A stretch of DNA of 40,568 nucleotides from an uncultured Clostridia bacterium (GCA_944372465.1 CALVZG010000038.1:1-40568); one strand, 5' to 3'; shown: positions 23,076 to 32,251, counted from the stretch's first letter. The notes: generated by a model not told the origin, from the letters alone. Translations and numbers: made by a program.

Positions 23076-24161
23076 ATGAGAAATAATGATATAGAAAAAA
23101 AGAAAATTGATAAAAATATCTTAAAATTAGTTATGCAAATATTCATTATTGCTTTTGCAGGACTTTTAGGTGGTTGTGCTTTTAAAACTTTTTTTGAATC
23201 TGTTGGAATTATTCCTACAGGATTATCTGGCTTTTCTCTAATTTTGCATAACCTATTTTTAAAGGCAAACATTTCTATCCCTACTTCTATATTTTATTTG
23301 GGAATAAACGCAATATTATTCTTAATTGCCTTAAAAGTTTTTGGCTGGAAATTTTTACTTTTATCCAGTATAGGAATTGGTTGTTACACAATAGGTATGC
23401 AATTTGGGGCAATTCACGGCATTGCAGACCTGCCTGTTGATGAAATAGATTCTCTCCTATATTGTATTGTTGGCGGAATGTTTATGGGGTTAAGTATAGG
23501 CATTGCTTTGCGATATGGTGGTTCAACAGGTGGAAGCGATGTAGCAGGGGCTTTAATAAATAAATATTTTCCTGAAATTAAAACAGGTTATTGTCTATTA
23601 GGTATTAATATTTTAGTTATAATACTTAGTATTGTTTCTTCTGGAAGTTTATATATTGGTCTCTATGCTTTGGTTATGACAATTATAAGTTCTATGGCAA
23701 CTAATTTTGTACTTGATGATTCTAAACAAGTTGTTTCTTTTTATATTATATGTGATAAAGATAATGAAATATCAGAGGCAATTTTAAATAGATTCCATAG
23801 GGGCGTAACTAAATTAGATGTTCAAGGAATGTTCTCAAAAAAAGAAAAGAGTATGCTTTTATCTCTTATACCAAAAGGGCAAGCACATGAAATGAAAAAA
23901 CTTGTTAAAGAAATAGATGAAAATGCCTTTGTGTTTTCTTCTACCGTAAGTGAAACTCTCGGCGATGGCAATTTTATGAAAGAGTTGTCAATATTTAAAA
24001 ATAAAATAAATAATGCAAAATTAAATCTAAAAACAAATATTAAATATAAAATTAAATTAAATATAAAAAAAGAAAAAATTTTTAAAAAACGCAAAAAATT
24101 TGTTTGTTATAAACAATTAGAAAATAATTTGGATTTGTCAAAACAAAGTAAATTAATATAA
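23076..24161 (+). CDS. YitT-family membrane protein with DUF2179 domain and a Lys-rich extension
   Basis: 361 residues, longer than the usual 280-290. About five to six membrane segments lie between 17 and 205, with family motifs FFESVGIIPTGLSGFSL and LRYGGSTGGSDVAGAL. A DUF2179 domain follows (about 210-305, including RGVTKLDVQGMFSKKEK and ENAFVFSSTVSETLGDG). The last 55 residues are an added, strongly basic Lys/Asn-rich tail not normal for the family. The function of YitT proteins is not established. There is no ribosome site, and an extended -10 places +1 at the ATG. It is divergent from the lipid kinase, and both may be leaderless. Confidence 0.88.
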   Translation: MRNNDIEKKKIDKNILKLVMQIFIIAFAGLLGGCAFKTFFESVGIIPTGLSGFSLILHNLFLKANISIPTSIFYLGINAILFLIALKVFGWKFLLLSSIGIGCYTIGMQFGAIHGIADLPVDEIDSLLYCIVGGMFMGLSIGIALRYGGSTGGSDVAGALINKYFPEIKTGYCLLGINILVIILSIVSSGSLYIGLYALVMTIISSMATNFVLDDSKQVVSFYIICDKDNEISEAILNRFHRGVTKLDVQGMFSKKEKSMLLSLIPKGQAHEMKKLVKEIDENAFVFSSTVSETLGDGNFMKELSIFKNKINNAKLNLKTNIKYKIKLNIKKEKIFKKRKKFVCYKQLENNLDLSKQSKLI

Positions 24162-24192
24162 TTATAATGAATTTAATAAATCAATAAAAAAG

Positions 24193-24226
24193 AAACTTGC
24201 AATGTAAGATTTTTTGCAAGTTTTTT
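24193..24226. terminator. Bidirectional terminator between the yitT-like gene and the SDR gene
   Basis: AAACTTGCAA (24193-24202) and TTGCAAGTTT (24214-24223) with T-runs on both sides. Confidence 0.8.
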
Positions 24227-24272
24227 ATTTATTATTTATAATTTAATTCTCTTTTTAAATATTGATATATTT

Positions 24273-25082
24273 TTAAATATAAAATTTTCTCACTATAAAA
24301 TTGACTAATTTGTTTGGTAAAACTCTAGGCAAAAATACAACACATTTATAAAATAAACCAACTGTTTTTCTTAATGGCGGGTTTTTCTTTTTTAATACTT
24401 TAACAACTGCTTTACCTACTAAATCTGGGCTTTTACCTCTTAACTCGTCTTTCTCTACTTTCTTTATTGATTTTTCCACTTCTTGTTTTCTTTGAAGATT
24501 GTTTTCATCATTATCAATTATTCTTGAACTAGTAAAATTGGTTTTTGTATCTCCCGGCAAAATTGCTGTAACATATATTTTATCTTTTTTCACTTCGCTT
24601 GCTAATGCTCTTGAAAAAATATCTACACCCGCTTTGGTTGCACTATATGTTGCTTGTAAAGGTAAGGGAATTATTCCTCCCACAGAAGAAATATTTATAA
24701 TGTTACCGCCACCACTTTCTTTTAAATATTTTATTACTCTTCCACTTATTGCTATTACAGCAGAAAGGTTGGTTTCTACTAAAGAATAGATATTCTCTGT
24801 TTTTGTGTTTTCAATTAAGCCCGCAATTCCAAAGCCTGCATTGTTAACAAAAATATCAATATGCCCTTCTTTATTAAAAATATCTTGTAAAATATCATCA
24901 ATTTTATCTGTAGAATTTACATTACAACTGTAGGCTTGCCTTATTTCTTCATGTTGCCTTACTGTTCTTGAAATATCATAGACAATAGCCCCATTTTTAT
25001 GTAAAGATTTTGCAATTGAATATCCTATACCACTGCTCCCACCTGTTATGACTGCAACTTTACCTAACAATTTATTTTTCAT
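24273..25082 (-). CDS. Short-chain dehydrogenase/reductase
   Basis: 269 residues. A classical SDR: cofactor loop TGGSSGIG (13-20), NNAG (80-83), a catalytic Ser near 132-133 (NISSVGG), Y146 and K150 in the YSATK motif, and PGDTKTNF after the active site. The C-terminal region (about 235-269) is hydrophobic and basic (VGLFYKCVVFLPRVLPNKL), as in SDRs that sit on membranes. NAD(P)-dependent; the substrate is not predictable. GAGGG lies just upstream of the ATG. It follows the DegV gene by 53 bp in the same direction and may be cotranscribed. Confidence 0.9.
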   Translation of the reverse strand: MKNKLLGKVAVITGGSSGIGYSIAKSLHKNGAIVYDISRTVRQHEEIRQAYSCNVNSTDKIDDILQDIFNKEGHIDIFVNNAGFGIAGLIENTKTENIYSLVETNLSAVIAISGRVIKYLKESGGGNIINISSVGGIIPLPLQATYSATKAGVDIFSRALASEVKKDKIYVTAILPGDTKTNFTSSRIIDNDENNLQRKQEVEKSIKKVEKDELRGKSPDLVGKAVVKVLKKKNPPLRKTVGLFYKCVVFLPRVLPNKLVNFIVRKFYI

Positions 25083-25135
25083 TTTCCCTCATCTTTTAGT
25101 TTTATTATTAATTTGCAAATTTTAAATTCTGCTTT

Positions 25136-26005
25136 TTATAAAATTCGGCAACAAGCCAAAGCAATCGCCCCGCTTCCTATGTGGCATGAAACGCTCAATG
25201 AAAGAGGTTCTATAAATGAAATTTCTAAATCAGTGATTTCTGCCTTCACCTGCTCGGCAAATTTCATTATTTTATCATAGCAATTAGTATACGCCAAAAA
25301 CAATTTTAACTGTCCTTTATCATAGAACTCTTTAAATCTAGTTTCTATGTCTTTTTTTATAGCGTCTATCATCTTGTTTTTTGCAACCTTATCATTTAAC
25401 ACTTTTGCAAAACTATCAAGTTTTCCACCTTGTATTTGCAAAACAGGCTTTATTTTAAGCATTGTTCCAATCGCTGCTGCCGCTGGCGTAATTCTTCCAC
25501 CTTTTTTCAAATATTTAAGAGTATCAACCATGATATAAATACTTGAATCTAAAGCAGTCTTTTCTAGAATATCTTTTATTTCTAAAGCGGTTTTACCTTG
25601 TTTTATCAAATTTAATGCATCAAATACAGATTGTTTTTGTGTAACCGAAATTCTTTTATTATCTATTACTAAAACTTTGCCATTATACTCTTGAGCAAAA
25701 TTTTTGGCCGTTTCACAAGACATGCTGAGTGCACTTGACATTGGAATATGCAAGATATAATCATAACTTTTTAAAAGTTCTTCCCATAGTTCTATAATTC
25801 CTCCGATAGACGGCTGGGAAGTTGAAATATCTGCATCATTTAACAATTTCTGATAAAATTCTTCTTGAGTAAGGTTTATATCTTCAAAATATTCTTCGCC
25901 ATCAATGGTAAAAGGCATTGGGATAACATATATATCTTTTAATTCTTTTGCTTCATTTTGTGATATCCCTGAATTACTATCAGTTACTACTGCAATTTTA
26001 TTCAT
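25136..26005 (-). CDS. DegV-family fatty-acid-binding protein
   Basis: 289 residues. DegV signatures: VTDSNSGIS at the N-terminus, PMPFTIDGEEYFED near 29-42, the ligand-binding STSQPS (61-66), HIPMSSALSMS, and TLKYLKKGGRIT. The C-terminal HIGSGAIALACC is also typical. The family binds a fatty acid between two domains; FakB proteins of this family present fatty acids to the kinase FakA for phospholipid synthesis. No fakA is in the window, so its partner is unknown. AAGGAGAG precedes the ATG. Confidence 0.93.
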   Translation of the reverse strand: MNKIAVVTDSNSGISQNEAKELKDIYVIPMPFTIDGEEYFEDINLTQEEFYQKLLNDADISTSQPSIGGIIELWEELLKSYDYILHIPMSSALSMSCETAKNFAQEYNGKVLVIDNKRISVTQKQSVFDALNLIKQGKTALEIKDILEKTALDSSIYIMVDTLKYLKKGGRITPAAAAIGTMLKIKPVLQIQGGKLDSFAKVLNDKVAKNKMIDAIKKDIETRFKEFYDKGQLKLFLAYTNCYDKIMKFAEQVKAEITDLEISFIEPLSLSVSCHIGSGAIALACCRIL

Positions 26006-26224
26006 AAAAAACTCTCCTTATAATTATTCTTTTATGATTATAGAAATAATCGCTTAAGTATTTTATCATAATCCTTATTATTTATCAACTCATTGTTTGT
26101 TTTAAAAGAAATTTTTTTATATAATTATTCATTTTGACTATAAAAATTTAAAAAATTAATTAAATCACTATGAAAAAAACATTAAAAGACCTATACTAAT
26201 AAAAAATAGTTAAAAGGATATCCA

Positions 26225-27463
26225 ATGGAAAAATATAAAATAGGCATTTTTATTGACGCATTTTATCCTATGATAGATGGTGTAATAACTGTCGTTGATA
26301 ATATAGCAAAATCTTTAATTGATAAACTTGATGTTACCGTTTTCACAATATCCCCTTATGGTAAACAAAAAGACACAATAAATCATCCATATAAAGTAGT
26401 TCGTTGTAAATCTTTCCCCTTGCCCAATTTAGATTATGATATACCTATGCCAAATTTTGACAAGCAATTTAAAAGAGAACTTAAATTACAAAATCTCGAC
26501 CTTGTTTATTGTCATTCACCTGTGTATATGGCAAGTCAAGCAATAAAATATGCAAAAAAGCACAAAATCCCTGTGCTCGCACACTTACATTCTCAATATA
26601 AAAGAGATATTTACAGGGCAACTCATAGCAAATTATTAACAAACATTGTATTAAAAATATTTTTAAAAAATTTTAATAAATGTGATTGTGCAATAGCAGT
26701 TAATGAATTCACAGCAAATCTTTTCAAAAATGAATATCACTTAAAAGTTCCAATAAAAATAATCTATAATGCCACCGACATGTTGCCTGTTGAAGACAAA
26801 AAAAGTGCATTTAATCTTATAAATGAAAGATATTCTTTAAAACCAGAAGAAAAAGTACTATTGTATGTTGGAAGAATTAACAAATTAAAAAATATTGATT
26901 TAATTTTAGAATCATTGCAAATTTTAATCCAGAAAATGTCTAATGTGAAATTGCTCTTGGTCGGAAATGGAAATGATGAAGATTATTTTAGAAAAAAGAT
27001 TCAAGATTTAAAAATTGAAAATAATGTAATATTTGCTGGTAAAATCACTGATAGAAAACTTTTGCAGTGCATATATTCTAGAGCAGACTTATTTCTTTTC
27101 CCTTCGCACTATGATACTGATGGTCTTGTAAAAATTGAAGCAGCTTCTCAAGGAACACCTACGGTGTTTGTAGAAAATACTGGTGCATCTTCATCAATTA
27201 AGGATAATTTGACTGGTTTTATTGCTAAAAATGATAAATTTTCTTATTCAAATAAAATATTTGAAGTCCTTCAAAACAAAGATTTATATGATAAAGCAAG
27301 CAAAAATATTCAAACAATGCTATATAGGACATGGCAAGATAGTGCAAGTGAAATATATGATATTATTGTAAAAATGATTGAATCTAATAAACAAACAAAA
27401 TTAATTAACTCTATTGAAAAATTAAAGAAAGATGATAAACTTAAGGAGAACAAAAATGGATAA
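26225..27463 (+). CDS. Glycosyltransferase family 4
   Basis: 412 residues. GT-B fold: an N-terminal domain starting KIGIFIDAFYPMIDGVI (glycine-rich acceptor-side loop), and a C-terminal domain with GRINKLKNIDLILESL near 220-235 and the donor-binding acidic pair D297/E305 in HYDTDGLVKIEAA, where the first Glu of the usual EX7E motif is Asp. The closest named relatives are diacylglycerol glucosyltransferases and similar lipid or polysaccharide transferases. AAAGGAT precedes the ATG and a possible -10 TATACT lies at 26192-26197. Its last 8 bases overlap the UPF0371 gene, so the two are coupled. Confidence 0.9.
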   Translation: MEKYKIGIFIDAFYPMIDGVITVVDNIAKSLIDKLDVTVFTISPYGKQKDTINHPYKVVRCKSFPLPNLDYDIPMPNFDKQFKRELKLQNLDLVYCHSPVYMASQAIKYAKKHKIPVLAHLHSQYKRDIYRATHSKLLTNIVLKIFLKNFNKCDCAIAVNEFTANLFKNEYHLKVPIKIIYNATDMLPVEDKKSAFNLINERYSLKPEEKVLLYVGRINKLKNIDLILESLQILIQKMSNVKLLLVGNGNDEDYFRKKIQDLKIENNVIFAGKITDRKLLQCIYSRADLFLFPSHYDTDGLVKIEAASQGTPTVFVENTGASSSIKDNLTGFIAKNDKFSYSNKIFEVLQNKDLYDKASKNIQTMLYRTWQDSASEIYDIIVKMIESNKQTKLINSIEKLKKDDKLKENKNG

Positions 27464-28943
27464 AAAAATAGGTTTTGACAATGATTTATATGTGAAATTG
27501 CAAAGCGAAAAAATTTTAGAACGCATTAAAATGTTTAACAATAAACTTTATTTAGAATTTGGAGGAAAACTTTTCGATGACTTTCATGCCTCAAGGGTTT
27601 TGCCGGGCTTTGACCCTAATATAAAAACTAAACTTCTTGTAAAACTTAAAGATAAAGCAGAAATTATTTTCTGCATTTCAGCAAATGATATTGAAAAAAA
27701 TAGAATTAGAGCTGATCTTGGTCTTAGTTATGATAACGAAATGTTAAGACTTATTGATAACTTAAGAGGGCTTGGATTGTATGTATCTTCTATAGTGATT
27801 ACATTGTTTAAAGGTCAGACAGGAGCAACCAAATTTGCTCAAAAATTACAACAACATGGAGAAAAGGTCTATTTTCATAAATATACTAAAGGATACCCTA
27901 GTGATGTTGATGTGATTGTTTCAGATGAGGGCTATGGAGCAAATCCTTATATTGAAACCTCTCGTCCACTTGTTATCGTTACTGCTCCCGGCCCTTCTAG
28001 TGGAAAACTTGCTACTTGTTTAAGTCAACTATATCATGATTATAAAAGAGGTATCAAAGCAGGTTATGCTAAATTTGAAACTTTCCCTGTGTGGAACTTA
28101 CCTTTAAAACACCCTGTCAATATTGCTTACGAATCTGCCACTGCCGACCTTAAAGATATAAATCAAATTGACCCTTATCATTTTAGTGAATATGGAAAAC
28201 TTGCTGTAAATTATAATAGAGATATTGAAGTTTTCCCAGTTCTGAAAAATATTTTAAAAAAGATTTCTGGTAAAGAAATATATAAATCCCCTACAGATAT
28301 GGGAGTCAATATGGTTGCCAGTGCAATAACAGATGACGAAATAGTTCAAGAGGCATCAAAAAAAGAAATTGTTAGGCGTTATTATAAAGCAGAATGTGAT
28401 TATAAACGCGGGCTTGCTAGTTTTGAAACTGTCGAACGAACAAAATATTTAATGGCCGAACTTGACCTTACTGCTGACTATTTGAAAGTAGCAACTGAAG
28501 CAAAAATGGTTAGTAAACTTTCTGGCTACCCCTGCGTAGCCCTTCAATTACCTGATGGAGAAATTGTTTTTGGGAAAAATAAAAAAATAGTTTCTGCAAG
28601 TGGGGCAGTAATATTAAATGCTTTAAGGACTCTCGCTAAAATGGGAGATGATTTTGACATAATTTCTGATGATATCTTATTGCCTATAACAAAACTTCGA
28701 ACGGAATATTTACACTCTAATTCTTCTGTTTTAACTCTTGATGATGTTTTGATTGCACTTGCTATATCTTCAAAAAGCAATCCTAAAGCAAAACGAGCGC
28801 TGAAAAAATTAGGGGAACTAAAAAATTGCGAAGCCCATTGCACATATATTCTACATTCTGCAGAGGAACAAACGCTTAAAAAACTCGGTATTAATATAAC
28901 TTGTGAACCTGTATTTTTAAATAATAATTTATATGAAAATTAA
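27456..28943 (+). CDS. UPF0371 (DUF1846) protein
   Basis: 495 residues, close to the family norm of about 500. Conserved blocks: GFDNDLYVKLQSEKILERI at the start, FGGKLFDDFHASRVLPGFDPN, the P-loop-like APGPSSGKLATCLSQLYHD (near 180-198), FPVWNLPLKHPVN, and the C-terminal ERTKYLMAELDL and VSKLSGYPCVALQLP blocks. The biochemical role is not established. The GPSSGK segment suggests phosphate or nucleotide binding. The start is set by AAGGAG (27443-27448) ahead of ATG 27456; an in-frame ATG 24 nt earlier has no such site. Translationally coupled to the GT4 glycosyltransferase. Confidence 0.93.
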   Translation: MDKKIGFDNDLYVKLQSEKILERIKMFNNKLYLEFGGKLFDDFHASRVLPGFDPNIKTKLLVKLKDKAEIIFCISANDIEKNRIRADLGLSYDNEMLRLIDNLRGLGLYVSSIVITLFKGQTGATKFAQKLQQHGEKVYFHKYTKGYPSDVDVIVSDEGYGANPYIETSRPLVIVTAPGPSSGKLATCLSQLYHDYKRGIKAGYAKFETFPVWNLPLKHPVNIAYESATADLKDINQIDPYHFSEYGKLAVNYNRDIEVFPVLKNILKKISGKEIYKSPTDMGVNMVASAITDDEIVQEASKKEIVRRYYKAECDYKRGLASFETVERTKYLMAELDLTADYLKVATEAKMVSKLSGYPCVALQLPDGEIVFGKNKKIVSASGAVILNALRTLAKMGDDFDIISDDILLPITKLRTEYLHSNSSVLTLDDVLIALAISSKSNPKAKRALKKLGELKNCEAHCTYILHSAEEQTLKKLGINITCEPVFLNNNLYEN

Positions 28944-29001
28944 ACAAAATATAAAAAATAATATTAGTGATTAGTGATTTATTATTGCAAAGTGTTTTAA
29001 C

Positions 29002-29034
29002 AAAAAAGAGCATAAATATGAAATGCTCTTTTTT
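29002..29034. terminator. Bidirectional terminator after the UPF0371 gene
   Basis: AAAAAAGAGCAT (29002-29013) and ATGCTCTTTTTT (29023-29034): a 12-bp stem with a 9-base loop. Its right edge touches the stop codon of the convergent acidic-protein gene. Confidence 0.85.
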
Positions 29035-29728
29035 ATTTTAATAATTTAAATATTTGTTTTCTAACATTTTTTCTGAATGTCATTGGGTCATATATACTAC
29101 CTACTCGCATATTACAACAATAATTGTGAAAAAAACTTTTTGAACAACTCTTATTAAAGCAATAGAATGTATTCATTGATGGAATACCAACTACTTGCGT
29201 CATCACATTAAAAATTAAAAAATCTGTTAGCCTTTTACTTTTATAAATGGAATTGTAATGACAAAACGGACATTCTCCTACGCATTTCATTGAAATAGGG
29301 ATTGTACTACCATATCTTTTTGCATCTTTGCTAATGAGTTTTTCTTTTCTCTTTCTATTTTTTTCATCTTTTACAGAAACTTCAGTTTCTTCTTCTTTAT
29401 TTTTTTTGTTGTCTTTGTTTTTTTCTTTTTTATCTTCTTCGCTTTTTTCGTCATCTAAATCTTCATCATTATTTTGCTCATCACCATATCCATCACCTGT
29501 ATCATCGCCAAACCCATCATTTTCTTCGTTGTCGCTGCTTTTTTCATTGTCCTCATCTTCCCCATTATCATTTTCGTCATCTTCATCATCTTCGTCATCA
29601 TCATCTTCGTCTAAGCCATCATCTTCACCATAATGCCCATTCCAATCATCATCTTCATCTAAAGCATCTTCTTCACTTTCTTCATCTTCATAGTCTTCGT
29701 CATCATCAAACGGCCCAAATCTATACAT
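29033..29728 (-). CDS. Extremely acidic protein with a C-terminal Cys (zinc-ribbon-like) domain
   Basis: 231 residues in three parts. Residues 7-100 are almost only Asp/Glu with some Gly/Asn, encoded by GAT/GAA simple repeats. Residues 98-132 are a charged Lys/Glu linker. Residues 147-231 form a compact domain with CPFC (153-156), C190, C195 and C204-C205, suggesting one or two zinc sites. No signal peptide or membrane helix. The acidic half could mimic nucleic acid or bind basic proteins or metal ions, but this is inference. GGAGGGAT precedes the ATG. No family recognised. The opposite-strand Ser-rich frame is its shadow. Confidence 0.7.
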   Translation of the reverse strand: MYRFGPFDDDEDYEDEESEEDALDEDDDWNGHYGEDDGLDEDDDDEDDEDDENDNGEDEDNEKSSDNEENDGFGDDTGDGYGDEQNNDEDLDDEKSEEDKKEKNKDNKKNKEEETEVSVKDEKNRKRKEKLISKDAKRYGSTIPISMKCVGECPFCHYNSIYKSKRLTDFLIFNVMTQVVGIPSMNTFYCFNKSCSKSFFHNYCCNMRVGSIYDPMTFRKNVRKQIFKLLK

Positions 29729-29908
29729 TTATCCCTCCGTATAATAAAAATTTATTTATTAAAGCAGTTAAATTAATATGGTTTTTAAAAGTATATTGAA
29801 ATTAAAATTAAAATTTTCTTTTTAAAATAATTAATATTTGTACAATAAAATTTAAAAAAAATATTTTTTATATACATAATTTATTATACACAATTTTAAT
29901 AAATTTAC

Positions 29909-29940
29909 AAAAAAAACATCAAATTATTTGATGTTTTTTT
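29909..29940. terminator. Terminator overlapping the stop codon of the small membrane protein gene
   Basis: ACATCAAAT (29916-29924) and ATTTGATGT (29926-29934) within A-runs and T-runs on both sides. On the minus strand it ends transcription immediately after the stop at 29939. Confidence 0.75.
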
Positions 29941-30172
29941 AATCAATCCATAAAATGTTGTCATTAACTATCAATGTTATCATGTCGATAAGCCATAAAA
30001 AAGGAATACCCACAACAATTAAAATAACAGCAATTATTATTCCTAAAGCGTTATTATTTGCTAAAGATTTTATTAATCTATATATTACCCATATGATATC
30101 AAGAACCGGCAAAGCCAATAAAATCTTTAATATTTGAGGTAACCCATTCATGCTTTTTATAAAATCATTCAT
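29939..30172 (-). CDS. Small membrane protein, 77 residues
   Basis: Two hydrophobic segments (about 12-33 and 41-68) joined by a short polar loop (RLIKSLANNN). Short hydrophilic N-terminus and C-terminal end. AAAGGAGGAG precedes the ATG, and a terminator overlaps the stop, so it looks like a real gene. No family with a known function is recognised. It is transcribed in the same direction as, and 70 bp after, tpiA. Confidence 0.65.
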   Translation of the reverse strand: MNDFIKSMNGLPQILKILLALPVLDIIWVIYRLIKSLANNNALGIIIAVILIVVGIPFLWLIDMITLIVNDNILWID

Positions 30173-30215
30173 AACTCCTCCTTTTATAAAATATTCAATA
30201 CTTTTTTAAAATAAC

Positions 30216-30235
30216 ATAAATATTATAATATTTAT
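30216..30235. repeat. 20-bp perfect AT palindrome between tpiA and the small membrane protein gene
   Basis: ATAAATATTATAATATTTAT reads the same on both strands. It could be a weak tpiA terminator or contain the -10 (TATAAT) of the next gene. With no G or C, chance is a serious alternative. Confidence 0.35.
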
Positions 30236-30242
30236 AAAAAAG

Positions 30243-30989
30243 TTAGATTAATGAAATGATTTTTAATAGATTATTAGGGTCTATACTAGCACCTCCAATT
30301 AAAAATCCGTTTAAATTTTTACAATTTGTAAATTGCTTTATATTTTTGCTGTCGATACTTCCGCCATATACAACATTTATTTTTTCTGAAGCAGACTGTG
30401 AAAAATCATCTTTTATAATTCTTCTGATTTCCTTAACTGCTTGAGAAATTTCTTTAGCCGTTGGAGTTTTTCCACTACCTATAGCCCAAATTGGTTCATA
30501 CGCTATTATTATTCTTTCTAATTCATTTTCATATAGTCCTTTAAGAGCCTCTTCAATCTGTTCTTTTAACGAAACAAAAGTCTTTAATGTGTTTCTTTCT
30601 GCCAGACTTTCTCCAACGCAAAGAATTATACCTAAACCATTTTTTAGTGCAGATTTTATCTTTCTATTTATACACTTTCCATCTTCTTTAAATCTTTTCC
30701 GTCTTTCGCTGTGCCCTACAATAGTATAATCCACGCCTGCATCTTTTAACATTCTGCCACTTATCTCTCCTGTAGAACGACCTTCTTCTTCGTCATTTAT
30801 ATTTTGACTTCCAAGTCTAACCGCCTTTTTCCCCTCACAAAGAAATTTGCCAACTGCCAAAGAAGTATAAGGCAAACAAAGCGTCAAATCTACTTTTCCG
30901 TCAAATCGTGGGAGCAAAGTCATAAGATAATCTTTTGTTTCGCTAGGTGTTAAATTCATTTTTAAATTTGCAATTACTATACTTATCAT
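30243..30989 (-). CDS. tpiA: Triosephosphate isomerase
   Basis: 248 residues. Catalytic residues in family context: N8 and K10 in IANLKMN, H93 in VGHSERR, E165 in AYEPIWAIG, with the phosphate-gripping loop 6 at GSGKTP and the late VVYGGSI and FLIGGASI phosphate-binding segments. It interconverts dihydroxyacetone phosphate and glyceraldehyde-3-phosphate in glycolysis. GGAG precedes the ATG, which overlaps the pgk stop as ATGA (4-nt overlap, coupled translation). Confidence 0.96.
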   Translation of the reverse strand: MISIVIANLKMNLTPSETKDYLMTLLPRFDGKVDLTLCLPYTSLAVGKFLCEGKKAVRLGSQNINDEEEGRSTGEISGRMLKDAGVDYTIVGHSERRKRFKEDGKCINRKIKSALKNGLGIILCVGESLAERNTLKTFVSLKEQIEEALKGLYENELERIIIAYEPIWAIGSGKTPTAKEISQAVKEIRRIIKDDFSQSASEKINVVYGGSIDSKNIKQFTNCKNLNGFLIGGASIDPNNLLKIISLI

Positions 30990-32161
30990 TTTATTTTCTC
31001 CTGTATTACATCAATTGCAGGCAAAGAACCTTCTTCTAAATATTTCATTGTAGCTCCGCCACCTGTAGAAATATAATCAAATTTTTTTGTTAAGTTAAAT
31101 AAATTTATTGTTGCAACTGTATCTCCACCACCAACACATTTATAGGCTTTGCTATGTGCTATATGCTCTGCTATACTTTGAGTTCCGTTTCTATAATTTT
31201 TATTTTCATACATTCCTAAAGGTCCATTCCAAAAAATTTCGCCCGCCTTTGAAATTTCTTCATCATAAAGTTTAACAGTTTCAGGTCCAATATCAAACCC
31301 TATTAAATCTCCATACATTTTTGAAGTTGTAACAATGCTTTTGCTTTTTGCGTGCATACAAATATGGTCGATAGGTAGCAAAAGTTTTTTACCCGAATTT
31401 TGTGCTAACTCTAAAATGGCTCTTGCAACAGGGACACTTTCATCATACACAATAGATTGCCCTACAGGAATACCTTTTGCTTTTAAAAATGTATAAGCCA
31501 TAGCACCACCTATCAGAATTGCATCTGCTTTTTCTATAAATTTTTCTAAAATTTTTGTTTTAGTTTCTACTTTTGCCCCACCTAAAACAGCAACAAACGG
31601 GCGTTTAGGGCTTTCTAAAATTTGATTAAGAGCAGTCAATTCTTTTTCCATAAGAAATCCTATTGCATTAGGAAGAATCCTCGCTAATCCAAAGTTGGTC
31701 GCATGCTTCCTATGTGCTACTCCAAAAGCATCGTCAACGAAAATATCCCCCATTGATGCTATTTCTCGTGCAAATTTCATGTCGCACTCTTCCTCTTCTT
31801 TATAAAATCTTACATTCTCAAGAAGAAGAATATCTCCTTCTTGTAATAATTTAATTCTTTCTTTAACTTCATCACCTATAACTAAATTACAAAATGAAAC
31901 ATTGCAATCAATCTTTCTAGATAAAACTATTGAAATAGGCCAAAGCGATTTGCGAACATCAAATCCATCAGGCCTTCCTAAATGAGATAGTATAACCACC
32001 TTTGCTTTTTGTTTAATCAAATATTCAATAGTAGGAAGTTCATTGTCTATCCTTGTTGTATCTAGAATTTTTCCGCCTTCATCTATTGGAACATTAAAAT
32101 CAACACGAAGCAAAACAACTTTGCCTTTTAAATTCACCAAATCTTTTATAGTTCTTTTCAT
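30986..32161 (-). CDS. pgk: Phosphoglycerate kinase
   Basis: 391 residues, normal length. Substrate-binding LRVDFNVP near the N-terminus, LSHLGRP, LLENVRFYKEEE, DDAFGVAHRKHAT, the hinge VLGGAKVETK, and the nucleotide-binding GGGDTVATI and STGGGATMKYLEEG near the C-terminus. It transfers phosphate from 1,3-bisphosphoglycerate to ADP in glycolysis. GAGGGGGAG precedes the ATG. It is first in a pgk-tpiA operon; gap and gpm/eno, often neighbours, are absent here. Confidence 0.97.
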   Translation of the reverse strand: MKRTIKDLVNLKGKVVLLRVDFNVPIDEGGKILDTTRIDNELPTIEYLIKQKAKVVILSHLGRPDGFDVRKSLWPISIVLSRKIDCNVSFCNLVIGDEVKERIKLLQEGDILLLENVRFYKEEEECDMKFAREIASMGDIFVDDAFGVAHRKHATNFGLARILPNAIGFLMEKELTALNQILESPKRPFVAVLGGAKVETKTKILEKFIEKADAILIGGAMAYTFLKAKGIPVGQSIVYDESVPVARAILELAQNSGKKLLLPIDHICMHAKSKSIVTTSKMYGDLIGFDIGPETVKLYDEEISKAGEIFWNGPLGMYENKNYRNGTQSIAEHIAHSKAYKCVGGGDTVATINLFNLTKKFDYISTGGGATMKYLEEGSLPAIDVIQEKIK

Positions 32162-32251
32162 AACTCCCCCTCAAATAAAGGTTATTTTTGTAAATTATAT
32201 TTGTCAATTATAGATATAATTATTGTACTACTTTTGTTAAATAAAACAAAA

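Noticed and set aside
29328-29633. Plus-strand Ser/Phe-rich ORF of 101 codons
   Set aside because: It is the complement of the GAT/GAA acidic tract of the minus-strand gene; low complexity, no ribosome site.
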